From Lachnospiraceae bacterium (GTDB taxonomy: Bacteria; Bacillota; Clostridia; Lachnospirales; Lachnospiraceae): 64,000 bases of DNA. Location: positions 1-64,000 of the forward strand of contig JAAWBT010000014.1 in assembly GCA_022792835.1 (NCBI GenBank), written 5' to 3'. This document shows, piece after piece, positions 1-9,678 of the stretch (its first letter is position 1; each line of letters starts with the position of its first letter). A model generated the notes under the pieces. That model saw only the letters and a list, made by a program, of their open reading frames with translations. It was not told the origin of the DNA and did no database searches. The position numbers and the translations under genes are program-made.

Positions 1-200
1 GCCGGTAAGGTTGGAAGGGCAGTGTAAGAGACTACCGCCCTCCTGGTAACAGGAGGGGCATATGTAAACCCCATCCGAAGCAAGACCGAACAGAGAGCAT
101 AAGGCGGCCCGTCTGCTTTCGGGTAGGTCGCTTGAGCCTGCCGGCAACGGCAGGCCTAGATAGATGGCCATTCACGACAGAACCCGGCTTATAGTTCTGC
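1..200 (+). ncRNA. rnpB: RNase P RNA (bacterial class A), 3' part, truncated by window start
   Basis: Recognisable conserved stretches: gtaagagactaccg, gtaaaccccatccgaagcaagaccgaa, ggtaggtcgcttgagcctgccggcaacggcaggcctagatagatggcc, acgacagaacccggcttat. Confidence 0.93.
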
Positions 201-202
201 TA

Positions 203-247
203 AAGTCCGGCAGTGTGCGTCTGACGACGTATTCTGCCGGACTTTTC
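203..247 (+). terminator. Rho-independent terminator after rnpB
   Basis: aagtccggcag...ctgccggactttt perfect stem plus T tract. Confidence 0.85.
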
Positions 248-270
248 TTCGCAGGAGATTCCAAAACAGG

Positions 271-756
271 CTAATGGGGAAGCCGTTTCACTATTTCTGC
301 TCCGGCCACTCCGATGACAATCCCCGTAATACAGCCAGACACCATGAGCGCCGGAAAATACCAGACTAAAGCTGACGTCTCCAGGAGGGCCGCCGCCACC
401 AGAAGCTGCCCCAGATTGTGCATGACGCCCCCGGCCGCGCTGACTCCCACCATGCCGAACCGGCCTGTCTTTTTTAAAAGAATCATAACAAACAGGCTTA
501 ACATACAGCCTGCCAGGCTGTAGAGCATCATCATGGTATTGTGAAAGGTAAGCCCGGCAAGCACCACGCGGATCACGGAGACAAAGGCGGCAGGCCCTTT
601 CCCCATCCGGTAAAGGGCGGCAAGCACCACCAGATTAGCCAGCCCCAGCTTGATCCCCGGAACCGGCACGGGTACCATGATCACACTCTCAATATAGCTG
701 AATATAAATGCAAGAGCAGTCAGAAGGCCGTATTGGGCTGTTTTTTTTGTGCTCAT
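271..756 (-). CDS. Gx transporter family / heptaprenyl diphosphate synthase component I-like membrane protein
   Basis: 161 aa, hydrophobic, PGIKLGLANLVVL and GGVMHNLGQL motifs; next to NusG-II and ApbE genes. Confidence 0.8.
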   Translation of the reverse strand: MSTKKTAQYGLLTALAFIFSYIESVIMVPVPVPGIKLGLANLVVLAALYRMGKGPAAFVSVIRVVLAGLTFHNTMMMLYSLAGCMLSLFVMILLKKTGRFGMVGVSAAGGVMHNLGQLLVAAALLETSALVWYFPALMVSGCITGIVIGVAGAEIVKRLPH

Positions 757-780
757 GACCCTGCCCCGCCTTTCTGCCGG

Positions 781-1284
781 CTATTCATAGGTTTTCTTTC
801 CTTCCAGATCCAGCCTCATATAAATGGAAGTCTTCATGGGACTGTCGTTATAGCAGGGTATCTCATAAAATCCAAATTTTTTATACACGCCAAGGGCCCT
901 CTCCAAAAAGGGCAGAGTGTCAAGAAGCATGTGAGAATATCCGATTTCCTCTGCATCCTCGATAATCTGACGGACCAGCCGGCCGCCGATTCCCTTCCCC
1001 CCAAATGCAGGGCGGACATAAAGCCTCTTCATCTCGCAGTTCTCATGGTCAAGCCTCCTCAGTCCGATGCAGCCGGCCGTCTCTCCGTCTGCATAAGCCA
1101 GATACAGTCTTCCGCCCGGAGGCCCATATTTGACTTCCAAATGCTTCAGTTCCTCATCATAATGCTGGAGCGCCAGGTATTTCTGAAAGGTCCCGTCACC
1201 TGCGATCAACATGTCCGTATATTCTGAAAATAACATCCCTATCTCCTGCGGGTGATCGTAAGCAGGAATCAACTGAATCTCCAT
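781..1284 (-). CDS. GNAT-family N-acetyltransferase
   Basis: CEMKRLYVRPAFGGKGIGGRLVRQIIEDAEEIGYSHMLLDTLP; start placed at MEIQLIP behind GGAGGG. Confidence 0.85.
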   Translation of the reverse strand: MEIQLIPAYDHPQEIGMLFSEYTDMLIAGDGTFQKYLALQHYDEELKHLEVKYGPPGGRLYLAYADGETAGCIGLRRLDHENCEMKRLYVRPAFGGKGIGGRLVRQIIEDAEEIGYSHMLLDTLPFLERALGVYKKFGFYEIPCYNDSPMKTSIYMRLDLEGKKTYE

Positions 1285-1346
1285 AGTAAACCCTCCAATC
1301 TCTTTCCCAGTATAGGGCAAAATTAAAAAATCTACAAGGATTGTTT

Positions 1347-1712
1347 TCACTGCGCCATCCCGTCCACCTCTCTTTTCTCACCGCCCTCGATGCGGACCGT
1401 GAGCCTGTGGGGCAGGCAGATGATGCTCTCTCCCTGATATTGGATGGCTTTCTGGTTGACACAGAGTTTGTCGGGACAGTCGGCCTCCGAAACCTCCGCG
1501 ATTCCATTTTCGATGACCAGACGGTTTGTCCCCCAGGGCGAGGAAAGCTCTGCGGCCAGAGACTCAGACAAAGGATATCTCGTCGCCTCTTCCCCGTCTA
1601 TTTCAATCACCACAAAGGCCCCCTCCTCCCTGGTAAAATACAGACATGCCCAAACGCCAAAAGCCAGAATGAGCACCCCCGCGATCAGCCAGATATCCAG
1701 ACGTTTCTTCAT
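1347..1712 (-). CDS. NusG domain II-containing extracytoplasmic protein
   Basis: N-terminal TM, then GTNRLVIENGIAEVSEADCPDKLCVNQ...IICLPHRLTVRI typical of NusG_II proteins. Confidence 0.85.
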   Translation of the reverse strand: MKKRLDIWLIAGVLILAFGVWACLYFTREEGAFVVIEIDGEEATRYPLSESLAAELSSPWGTNRLVIENGIAEVSEADCPDKLCVNQKAIQYQGESIICLPHRLTVRIEGGEKREVDGMAQ

Positions 1713-1840
1713 ATCATTTCCTCTCTTACTTTTCGAATCACGACAAATATGCTATACTGGGTCTGTCGTTTCTTTCTCATGTGAGAGTGTCTGCAGCAGC
1801 AGCCCACTCCATTCCTTTATGCTACATCGGAGGTTCTGTC

Positions 1841-2887
1841 ATGAACAGAGTTTCATATAAAAGAGGCTTTCGCCTCATTCTTCTTTTCACCGCTTTTTTT
1901 CTGGTTTCCCAGTCCTTTGCTGCCTGCAAGAATCCCTCCTCAGAGAAACCAGGAAACAATGGCTCTAATCAGCAGGTCTCAAAAACCTCGTTCTTTTTAA
2001 ACACCGTGGTAACCATTACTCTGTATGGCACGGAGGATGATTCCCTGATTGAAGAATGTTTTGCCCTCTGTAACGAATATGAAAAGACCTTAAGCCGCAC
2101 CCTAAGGGGCAGCGAAATCTATGATCTGAACCACCGGACAAAAGACACGGTGTCTGATGAGACGCTGGTCCTCATAAAAACTGGCCTTACATACAGCGTC
2201 CTGTCACACGGGGCTTTTGACATTACCATCGGCGCCTGCTCTTCCCTCTGGGATTTCACCGCCCAGTCCCCTGTCGTCCCGGATCAAAAGTCTCTTTCAG
2301 AAGCCCTGACCCATGTGGGCTATGAAAAGCTGTCTCTGGATCAAAATAGGATTTCCTTCTCTGATGATCAAACCCTCATCGACCTGGGAGCCATCGCCAA
2401 AGGCTATATCGCTGACCGGATCAAAGACTTCCTTGCGGAAAACGGGGTGACCTCAGCCCTCATCGACCTGGGTGGAAACGTCCTTTGCATTGGGTCTAAA
2501 CCGGATGGAAGCCCTTTTCGCATCGGCATTCAAAAACCATTTGACCCCCAGGGGACCCCTATGGTGGTGGTTCCCGTCTCTGGCTGGTCTGTCGTCACTT
2601 CCGGTATCTACGAGCGATACTTTGAGGAGGCCGGAAAATTTTACCACCATATTCTAAATCCGGCCACTGGATACCCTTGTGAAAACAATCTGCTCTCCGT
2701 CACCATTTTAAGCGAACATTCCGTGGACGGGGATGCCCTTTCCACTGCCTGCTTTTCTCTGGGTCTTGACGAAGGAATGAGCCTCATCGACAGCCTGGAC
2801 GAGATCTACGCCGTCTTTGTCACGGATGATTACAAGATCCATTACTCTGAAAAACTTTTAGAGCGGTTTGCAGTTTCTGAACCATAA
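1841..2887 (+). CDS. apbE: FAD:protein FMN transferase (ApbE family lipoprotein)
   Basis: Lipoprotein-like signal, FFLNTVVTITLYG, DLGAIAKGYIADRIKDFL, ALIDLGGNV, HHILNPATGYP. Confidence 0.92.
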   Translation: MNRVSYKRGFRLILLFTAFFLVSQSFAACKNPSSEKPGNNGSNQQVSKTSFFLNTVVTITLYGTEDDSLIEECFALCNEYEKTLSRTLRGSEIYDLNHRTKDTVSDETLVLIKTGLTYSVLSHGAFDITIGACSSLWDFTAQSPVVPDQKSLSEALTHVGYEKLSLDQNRISFSDDQTLIDLGAIAKGYIADRIKDFLAENGVTSALIDLGGNVLCIGSKPDGSPFRIGIQKPFDPQGTPMVVVPVSGWSVVTSGIYERYFEEAGKFYHHILNPATGYPCENNLLSVTILSEHSVDGDALSTACFSLGLDEGMSLIDSLDEIYAVFVTDDYKIHYSEKLLERFAVSEP

Positions 2888-2889
2888 TT

Positions 2890-2942
2890 TGTGAAATCCC
2901 GGACGAGACGCAGGAGATTTGCTTCTCATCCGGGATTTTCAC
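2890..2942. terminator. Probable bidirectional terminator between apbE and rnfB
   Basis: gaaatcccggacgag...ctcatccgggattttc hairpin between convergent genes. Confidence 0.7.
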
Positions 2943-3010
2943 TTGAAATTTTTTATAAGAAACAACAAAGGAATTTGCCATTTACCATATGTCTGACTCG
3001 TTTTGGCGCC

Positions 3011-3841
3011 TTACGCTTTGGCGCCGGGCGCCTCCACAGGCTGAGGCTTTCCCTCAATCCACAATATCGCTTTCTTCGGGCACTTCTCCGCACAGGCCCC
3101 GCAGCCGTTACATTTTGTGTAATCAATGGATGCAAGATTATTCTCCACGGTGATCGCACCGTTGGGGCAATTTTTTGCGCAGAGGCCGCAGCCGATACAG
3201 CCCACCTTACAGGCCTTATTCACGGCAGCGCCCTTTTCTTTGCTGGAGCACTTCACCGCCGGCTGGCTGGCCGCAGGCTTGATCTTGATCACGCCTCTGG
3301 GACATACTGCCGTACAGGCCGTACATCCGGTACATTTTTCCCGATCCACCTTTGCCACACCGCCCTCCACATGGATGGCATCAAACATACAGGCGCGGGT
3401 GCAGTCTCCAAGGCCCAGGCAGCCAAAGCTGCAGGCACTGGGGCCTCCTGCAATTCCAGCCGCGGCCGCACAGGTTTTAAGTCCCTGGTATTCAAACCGT
3501 TTCCCGCAATTCTCATCGCTGCCATTGCAGGCCACATATGCCTTGAGTTCAGGACCGCCAGACCCTGACTGGCCCATGATCCGGTTGATGGCCTCTGTCG
3601 CTTTGCTGCCGCCGGGCGCACATTTCGATGTGGGAGCGCCGCTTTTTACAATGGCCTCCGCATAGTCGGCGCAGCCGGCATAGCCGCAGCCGCCGCAGTT
3701 GGCTCCTGCCAGACATTCCGTCACCTCGGCGATGCGGGGGTCTTCATAAACAGCCATGAATTTGGAGGCCAGCACCAGGATCGCGCCTCCGGCCAGTCCC
3801 AGAATTCCAAGCACTATTATCGCTAATAAAATCGGACTCAT
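3011..3841 (-). CDS. rnfB: Ion-translocating oxidoreductase complex subunit RnfB (multi-cluster ferredoxin)
   Basis: N-terminal TM, CLAGANCGGCGYAGCADYAEAI, several CxxCxxCxxxC motifs. Confidence 0.95.
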   Translation of the reverse strand: MSPILLAIIVLGILGLAGGAILVLASKFMAVYEDPRIAEVTECLAGANCGGCGYAGCADYAEAIVKSGAPTSKCAPGGSKATEAINRIMGQSGSGGPELKAYVACNGSDENCGKRFEYQGLKTCAAAAGIAGGPSACSFGCLGLGDCTRACMFDAIHVEGGVAKVDREKCTGCTACTAVCPRGVIKIKPAASQPAVKCSSKEKGAAVNKACKVGCIGCGLCAKNCPNGAITVENNLASIDYTKCNGCGACAEKCPKKAILWIEGKPQPVEAPGAKA

Positions 3842-3853
3842 TCTCTCTCCCCC

Positions 3854-4495
3854 TTACATAAGTGCGCCGATGATGTTTTCCACCAGGCCGCCAAAGCCCA
3901 TGAAGCTTAAGCTCGTGATCGCCGCGGAAACCAACGTGATCGGAAGTCCCTTGAAAGATTCCGGCGGATCGGCATTTTCCACTCGCTGACGCACGCCGCA
4001 GAACAAAAGCATCGCCACCAGGAAACCTACGCCTGCGCCCACGGAACAGATCAGAGCCTCCGCATAGGCAAAGCCAAATCCGTATGCCGCCACATCCGCA
4101 GAATAATTCTGGACTGCCAGGATCGTAACACCCAGCACACAGCAGTTGGTGGTGATCAGGGGAAGATAAACACCCAGGCTCTTATACAGAGCGGGGACAT
4201 AACGCTTTAAGGTGATCTCAATGAGCTGTACCAGCACCGCAATCACGAGGATGAAAATGATGGTCTGCATGTAAGCCAGCCCCTCTTTATCCAGAAGGAA
4301 CATCTGCAGAGGAAAGGTAACCGCCGTGGCAATGAACATAACCGCAATAACCGCCAGACCCATACCCACACTGGAATCCATCTTTTTGGAAACCCCCAGG
4401 AAGGGGCAGATTCCAAGGAACTGTACCAGCACATAGTTGTTCACCAGAATCATGCTGAAAAAGATCGTTGCAAAGGTCGCTACACCGGAACTCAT
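3854..4495 (-). CDS. rnfA: Electron transport complex subunit RnfA
   Basis: NNYVLVQFLGICPFLGVSKKMDSSVGMG; operon position. Confidence 0.94.
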   Translation of the reverse strand: MSSGVATFATIFFSMILVNNYVLVQFLGICPFLGVSKKMDSSVGMGLAVIAVMFIATAVTFPLQMFLLDKEGLAYMQTIIFILVIAVLVQLIEITLKRYVPALYKSLGVYLPLITTNCCVLGVTILAVQNYSADVAAYGFGFAYAEALICSVGAGVGFLVAMLLFCGVRQRVENADPPESFKGLPITLVSAAITSLSFMGFGGLVENIIGALM

Positions 4496-5196
4496 GCTTC
4501 AGGCCCTCCTTTCCCGTCTTTTCCCTTGCTGCAGGCAAGATCCCCATGGCCGCAGCCAGGACAGTCGCCGCACATCTTCCGCTCAATGGGATGATTGGTT
4601 TTCTTTTCGATCCAGATACACAGAGCCATCAGACATCCGAACACAAAGAAACCGCCGGGTGCAGAGCCCACCACTGTCATCTTCTCCACAGAATCGGGAA
4701 TCAGTTTGATGCCAAGCCAGGTCCCGGAAGCAATGATCTCACGGATGCTGCTCATGAGGAACATGACCAGAATATAACCCACGCCCATTCCAAGGCCGTC
4801 AAGAGCCGAATCAATCACTGTGTTTTTACAGGCAAACATTTCCGCCCGTCCAAGGATGATACAGTTTACCACGATCAGGCTGAGGAACACGCCCAGGGTT
4901 TTGAAGAGTTCCGGCATATAAGCGTGAAGCACCATTTCCACCACCGTCACAAAGGTGGCGATGATCACGATATAGCAGGGAAGATGTACTTTACTCGGTA
5001 TCACCTTCCGAAGAGCGGAGATCACGATATTGGAACCAAGAAGTACAAAGGTCATGGAAAGCCCCATACCCAGAGCGCCGGATACCGTGGTTGTGACAGC
5101 CAGCGCAGAGCAGCAGCCGAGCACCAAGCGGAGCACCGGGTTTTCTTTAATAATCCCGTTGGTAAATACCTTCCATTTGCTCTGTTTTTCGTTCAT
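4492..5196 (-). CDS. rnfE: Electron transport complex subunit RnfE
   Basis: ENPVLRLVLGCCSALAVTTTVSGALGMG, LIVVNCIILGRAEMFA; 4-bp overlap with rnfA. Confidence 0.94.
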   Translation of the reverse strand: MNEKQSKWKVFTNGIIKENPVLRLVLGCCSALAVTTTVSGALGMGLSMTFVLLGSNIVISALRKVIPSKVHLPCYIVIIATFVTVVEMVLHAYMPELFKTLGVFLSLIVVNCIILGRAEMFACKNTVIDSALDGLGMGVGYILVMFLMSSIREIIASGTWLGIKLIPDSVEKMTVVGSAPGGFFVFGCLMALCIWIEKKTNHPIERKMCGDCPGCGHGDLACSKGKDGKGGPEA

Positions 5197-5197
5197 G

Positions 5198-5761
5198 TCA
5201 CTCCACCCCCTTTATTTCCTGATTAAAGCACGTCATCGCACTGTTCACCGCTTCAAATACCGCGCCGCTGGAATAGCTGGCGCCGCTTATGGAATCTACA
5301 GGCGCTCCAGCCGCCACTTCGGCACACGCATCCCAGCCCAGGAATCCCTCGCAGAACTCGGAAGCGCCCACCTTGCTTCCGATGCCGGCAGTCTGGGTGG
5401 AAGCATCCACCTGGATACCAGTGATGATACCGTCCGTGTCAAAAGCCACATACACCGTCACGTCTTTTCCGGAATAACCGGAAGCAATTGCTTTCACAGC
5501 CGCTTTTCCGTCCGCCGTCCGCACGGCGCTCTCCACGCCCTCGGTGTCGGTTTCCAAATTGCTTAAACTGTTGGCGTCCGTCCCTTCGGGAAGTACTGCA
5601 AGGAATGCCGCCTGGGTCGCCAAAAGCTCATTTTCTTTAATCAGGGGAGCCGTCTGTTCATTGAGCCAGGCAAGCAGTGCACCGCAGGCCACGCAGATCA
5701 CCAAAAGCACCAGCACAGGAGAAATAATACTCTTATAAACGCTCTCTTTTGCGTTTTCCAT
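5198..5761 (-). CDS. rnfG: Electron transport complex subunit RnfG
   Basis: FMN-binding-domain protein with TM; acceptor-like motif DSISGAS; start at MENAKESVYKS overlapping the end of rnfD. Confidence 0.92.
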   Translation of the reverse strand: MENAKESVYKSIISPVLVLLVICVACGALLAWLNEQTAPLIKENELLATQAAFLAVLPEGTDANSLSNLETDTEGVESAVRTADGKAAVKAIASGYSGKDVTVYVAFDTDGIITGIQVDASTQTAGIGSKVGASEFCEGFLGWDACAEVAAGAPVDSISGASYSSGAVFEAVNSAMTCFNQEIKGVE

Positions 5762-6744
5762 TATGCCTTGCCCCCTTTCTCCTCTGCTGCGGGAGCAGCT
5801 TTTTTCTCTTTTTTCTTTTTTACAAATCCAAGAGGAATCTGATGGCTCCACTCATTAAACCAGGGAGTCAGCAGGTTGCCCAAAAGGATTGCATAGCTCA
5901 CACCGCCGTTCATACTGCCGAAACGGCGGATCGCAAAGACAATCACACCAATGAAGATACCGTACATGACACGTCCCTTTGCATTAAAAGGGCTGGTCAC
6001 ATAATCCGTCGCCATAAAAACGGCGCCGAACAGAAGACCGCCGCTCATGACTTCTACCAGAGCATTGTGGACACTCCTGTCTGCAAGCAGCGCCAAAATA
6101 AAAACCGTCAGGATGATGCTGGCCGGTATCGAAATGTTGATGACCCGCCGGATCAACAGATAGGCAAGGCCCACCAGGATGGCAATGGCACAGGTCTCTC
6201 CGAGAACGCCGCCCCGGATGCCGATCACCATGTCAATAAGGCTGACTGTGCTCTTATCAACTGTTTCTGCCAGAACTGTAGCGGAAGAGATCGCGTCAGC
6301 CACGCCTTTGGGCTGAACGTAATTGGTCATGGAACCTGTAAAGCCCAGAAAGAGGACAATACGCCCTACCAGCGCAGGGTTTGCAAAGTTAAAGCCCAGC
6401 CCGCCAAAGAGCTGTTTGGTAATGATGATAGCCACAAAAGCACCCACAATACAGATCCAAAAAGGCATATTGGAGGGCATGTTCATTCCCAGGATCACTC
6501 CGGTTACGCAGGCGGAAAGGTCGGAAACGGGGATCTTTTTATGTAACAGCTTACAGTACAGATACTCAAAGGCCACGCAGGCCGCCGTGGTCACGGCAAT
6601 CACCATGAAAGCCCGGAAGCCGAAAATCAGCGTCGCCGCAAATATACAGGGAATCAGGGAAATCAGCACATCGCCCATCAGGCCCTGAGTGCTTGCCTTA
6701 TCCCGGATATGAGGAGAAGCAGTTACGATCAATCGTTCGTCCAT
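5761..6744 (-). CDS. rnfD: Electron transport complex subunit RnfD
   Basis: ASPHIRDKASTQGLMGDVLISLIPC; FNPALVGR-like NFANPALVGRIVLF; DAISSAT flavinylation-like motif. Confidence 0.93.
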   Translation of the reverse strand: MDERLIVTASPHIRDKASTQGLMGDVLISLIPCIFAATLIFGFRAFMVIAVTTAACVAFEYLYCKLLHKKIPVSDLSACVTGVILGMNMPSNMPFWICIVGAFVAIIITKQLFGGLGFNFANPALVGRIVLFLGFTGSMTNYVQPKGVADAISSATVLAETVDKSTVSLIDMVIGIRGGVLGETCAIAILVGLAYLLIRRVINISIPASIILTVFILALLADRSVHNALVEVMSGGLLFGAVFMATDYVTSPFNAKGRVMYGIFIGVIVFAIRRFGSMNGGVSYAILLGNLLTPWFNEWSHQIPLGFVKKKKEKKAAPAAEEKGGKA

Positions 6745-6746
6745 GA

Positions 6747-8090
6747 TTATTTTCCCTCCTTCTCTCTTTTGGTTTTCAGATACCAGGCCTTGGCCAGCGT
6801 TGTATTCTGCGAAATCAGGCGCTTGGCCGGACATGCATAGGTACAGCTTCCGCATGCAACGCACAGATCCACGTTGCATTTTTCCAGCCTGTCGTAATCT
6901 TTCTGCTCAAAAGCCTCCGCAATATGCACCGGCTCCAGCCCCATGGGACATGCCGTGATGCACCGCCCGCACCGGATGCAGGGTCCAGGTTCCGGAATCT
7001 CCGCCTTTTCTTTGGAAAACAGGATCAGACCGTTGTTCTGCTTCAGCACAGGAAAATCCATCCCCGGCGAAGCGCCTCCCATCATAGGGCCGCCGAAAAT
7101 CACCTTGCCCAGCTTTACGCCATCCTTGATGCCGCCGCAGGCTTCCACCACGTCCCGGTAAAGAGCGCCGATGGGCACTTCAATATTCTGAGGCTTCGCG
7201 ATGGCGTCACCTTCCACCGTAAGGCGCTTGGTGACAAGGGGCATGCCTGTTTTCAAGTATTTCCCCAGTGTGGAGACACTGGTCACATTCATGATCACAC
7301 AGCCGCAATCCGCCGGAAGTCCCGGCTTCCCGGCTTCCGTAATCTGAGGCACCTCCCGGCCGGTACAAGTTTCAATGAGCGTTTTCTCTGCTCCCTGCGG
7401 GTACCGCATGGGAAGTTCTTTTACTTCCACCCCAGGCATCTTTTCTGTCTGGATGGATAACAATCTGATACATTCCGGTTTGTTTCCCTCAATGCCGATG
7501 ATGCAGTGACCGATTTTACAGTGCTTCATCACTGCCTCAATGCCGGAAATGATCGTATCGCTGCATTCTAACATCTCACGGGTATCCGTGGAAAGATAGG
7601 GCTCGCACTCAGCGCCGTTGATGATCAGGGTATCAATGGTATCCGCCGCCAGCTTCACATGGGTTGGAAAGCCGGCTCCGCCCACTCCCACCAGGCCGCA
7701 CGCCTGAATAGCGTCAAGAAGACTTTTTTTATCGGTCACCTCAGGAGGCGCACAGGCCGCATCCACTGCCTGCTCCCCGTCGGCTTCGATCACCACAGCC
7801 TTGCAGACTGCACCGTTTACCATATGAAAAGCCTGACTTATTTCCTTAACTGTACCGGATACACTGGAATAGATATTTGCACTGACAAAACCGCCGGCTT
7901 TTCCGACCAGGGTTCCCACCTTGACCGTGTCCCCCTTCTGGACCACCGGCTCGGCGGGCGCACCGATATGCATGGACATAGGGATGACCACCTGCTTTGG
8001 CGCAGGCATCTTCACGGTGTCCAGAACTGCCGTCGGCTTGTCATGAGGCGCACTCACACCCTTTGCAGAGCGTTTCAGAAATTTTAACAT
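6747..8090 (-). CDS. rnfC: Electron transport complex subunit RnfC
   Basis: VGVGGAGFPTHVKL, NGAECEPYLSTD, two CxxCxxCxxxCP clusters. Confidence 0.95.
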   Translation of the reverse strand: MLKFLKRSAKGVSAPHDKPTAVLDTVKMPAPKQVVIPMSMHIGAPAEPVVQKGDTVKVGTLVGKAGGFVSANIYSSVSGTVKEISQAFHMVNGAVCKAVVIEADGEQAVDAACAPPEVTDKKSLLDAIQACGLVGVGGAGFPTHVKLAADTIDTLIINGAECEPYLSTDTREMLECSDTIISGIEAVMKHCKIGHCIIGIEGNKPECIRLLSIQTEKMPGVEVKELPMRYPQGAEKTLIETCTGREVPQITEAGKPGLPADCGCVIMNVTSVSTLGKYLKTGMPLVTKRLTVEGDAIAKPQNIEVPIGALYRDVVEACGGIKDGVKLGKVIFGGPMMGGASPGMDFPVLKQNNGLILFSKEKAEIPEPGPCIRCGRCITACPMGLEPVHIAEAFEQKDYDRLEKCNVDLCVACGSCTYACPAKRLISQNTTLAKAWYLKTKREKEGK

Positions 8091-8133
8091 AAACTCCTAG
8101 TCCCCCATTTCTCTATAAATAGACACTACAGGT

Positions 8134-8162
8134 AGTCTAACCTTTTTTTCCAATCGTGTCAA
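8134..8162 (-). promoter_or_regulatory. Sigma-A-like promoter of rnf operon
   Basis: Minus strand TTGACA-N17-TAGACT upstream of rnfC. Confidence 0.75.
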
Positions 8163-8242
8163 GATGAATTGCACAACAAATCTGTTAATTTTCAGTCAAT
8201 TTTGTTATGTTATTAACAAAACAATCTGCCATAAAACAGTCA

Positions 8243-8262
8243 ACCCCGCCTATAGGCGGGGT
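8243..8262 (-). terminator. Hairpin downstream of metY
   Basis: Perfect accccgcc-tata-ggcggggt inverted repeat after the stop; weak T tract. Confidence 0.55.
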
Positions 8263-8293
8263 CTCAGATTCCAATCATCGCATTATCCGTATC

Positions 8294-9643
8294 CTAGCGC
8301 ACTGCATCAAGGGCCTGCTCAATGTCAGCAATGATATCTTCTACGTTCTCAATTCCCACGGAGAGACGGATCAGATCCGGCTTCACCCCAGCCTCAATGA
8401 GCTGCTCGTCGGAGAGCTGGCGGTGGGTATGACTTGCCGGATGAAGCACCGAAGTCCTGGCATCCGCCACATGGGTCACAATGGCGGCCAGCTTTAAGCT
8501 GTCCATAAACCGGATGGAGCGTTCTCTTCCGCCTTTTAAGCCAAAGGCGATCACGCCGCAGGTACCGTCCGGCATATACTTTTTCGCACACTCATAGTAA
8601 GGGCTGCTCTTTAATCCGGGATAGTTTACCCATGCCACATCTTCGCATGCCTCCAGATATTCTGCCACTTTCAGGGCATTCTCACAGTGACGGGGCACCC
8701 GCAGGTGAAGGGTTTCCAGCCCCACATTTAAAAGGAAGGCATTCTGAGGAGACTGAATTGCCCCCAGATCCCGCATAAGCTGGGCTGTGGCTTTTGTGAT
8801 ATAAGCCTTTTTTCCGAAAGCTTTTGCATAGATGAGGCCGTGATAAGACTCGTCCGGTGTGGTAAGACCGGGGAATTTTTCCTTGTGCGCCATCCAGTCA
8901 AAATTGCCGCTGTCCACAATGCAGCCCCCCACACTCATGGCATGGCCATCCATATATTTCGTAGTCGAATGGGTCACGATATCGGCACCAAACTGGAAGG
9001 GCCGGCAGTTGATGGGGGTCGCAAAGGTATTGTCCAGAATCAACGGCACACCATGGGCATGGGCTGCCTTCGCAAATTTCTCGATGTCAAGGACCACCAG
9101 GGAAGGATTGGAAATGGTCTCCCCAAACACAGCCTTTGTATTGGGCTTAAATTCCTTTTCCAGATCCTCCAAAGAAATTTCCGGATCCACCAGGGTAAAC
9201 TCAATACCCAGCTTTTTAAGGGTCACTGTAAAAAGATTGGAGGATCCTCCGTAGATCGTGGCAGAGCTGATGACATGGTCCCCGGCAGATGCAATGTTGA
9301 AAATCGCATAAAAAGTTGCTGCCTGTCCGGAAGAAGTCAGCATGGCCGCCGCTCCCCCCTCCAGTTCACAGATCTTTTCCGCCACCGCATCGTTGGTGGG
9401 GTTCTGGAGCCTTGTATAAAAATATCCTTCATCCTCCAGGTCAAAAAGCCTTGCCATCTGCTCACTGGTATCATACTTAAAGGTCGTGCTCTGATAAATG
9501 GGAAGCACCCTGGGCTCCCCTTTGCCCGGTTTCCATCCTCCCTGAATGCAGATGGTCTCCGGTTTATACCCACAGGGCACTTTAGAATGCATACTCTCTT
9601 GGTCCAGCGAACTTACGTCCGGCAAGGTATATTTCTGTTCCAT
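8294..9643 (-). CDS. metY: O-acetylhomoserine sulfhydrylase / Cys-Met metabolism PLP enzyme
   Basis: PIYQSTTFKYD, SSGQAATFYAI, THSTTKYMDGHAMSVGG, RLSVGIENVEDI. Confidence 0.92.
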   Translation of the reverse strand: MEQKYTLPDVSSLDQESMHSKVPCGYKPETICIQGGWKPGKGEPRVLPIYQSTTFKYDTSEQMARLFDLEDEGYFYTRLQNPTNDAVAEKICELEGGAAAMLTSSGQAATFYAIFNIASAGDHVISSATIYGGSSNLFTVTLKKLGIEFTLVDPEISLEDLEKEFKPNTKAVFGETISNPSLVVLDIEKFAKAAHAHGVPLILDNTFATPINCRPFQFGADIVTHSTTKYMDGHAMSVGGCIVDSGNFDWMAHKEKFPGLTTPDESYHGLIYAKAFGKKAYITKATAQLMRDLGAIQSPQNAFLLNVGLETLHLRVPRHCENALKVAEYLEACEDVAWVNYPGLKSSPYYECAKKYMPDGTCGVIAFGLKGGRERSIRFMDSLKLAAIVTHVADARTSVLHPASHTHRQLSDEQLIEAGVKPDLIRLSVGIENVEDIIADIEQALDAVR

Positions 9644-9678
9644 ATAAATCTTGTCTCCTCTCTTCTTCTTTCTCCATG

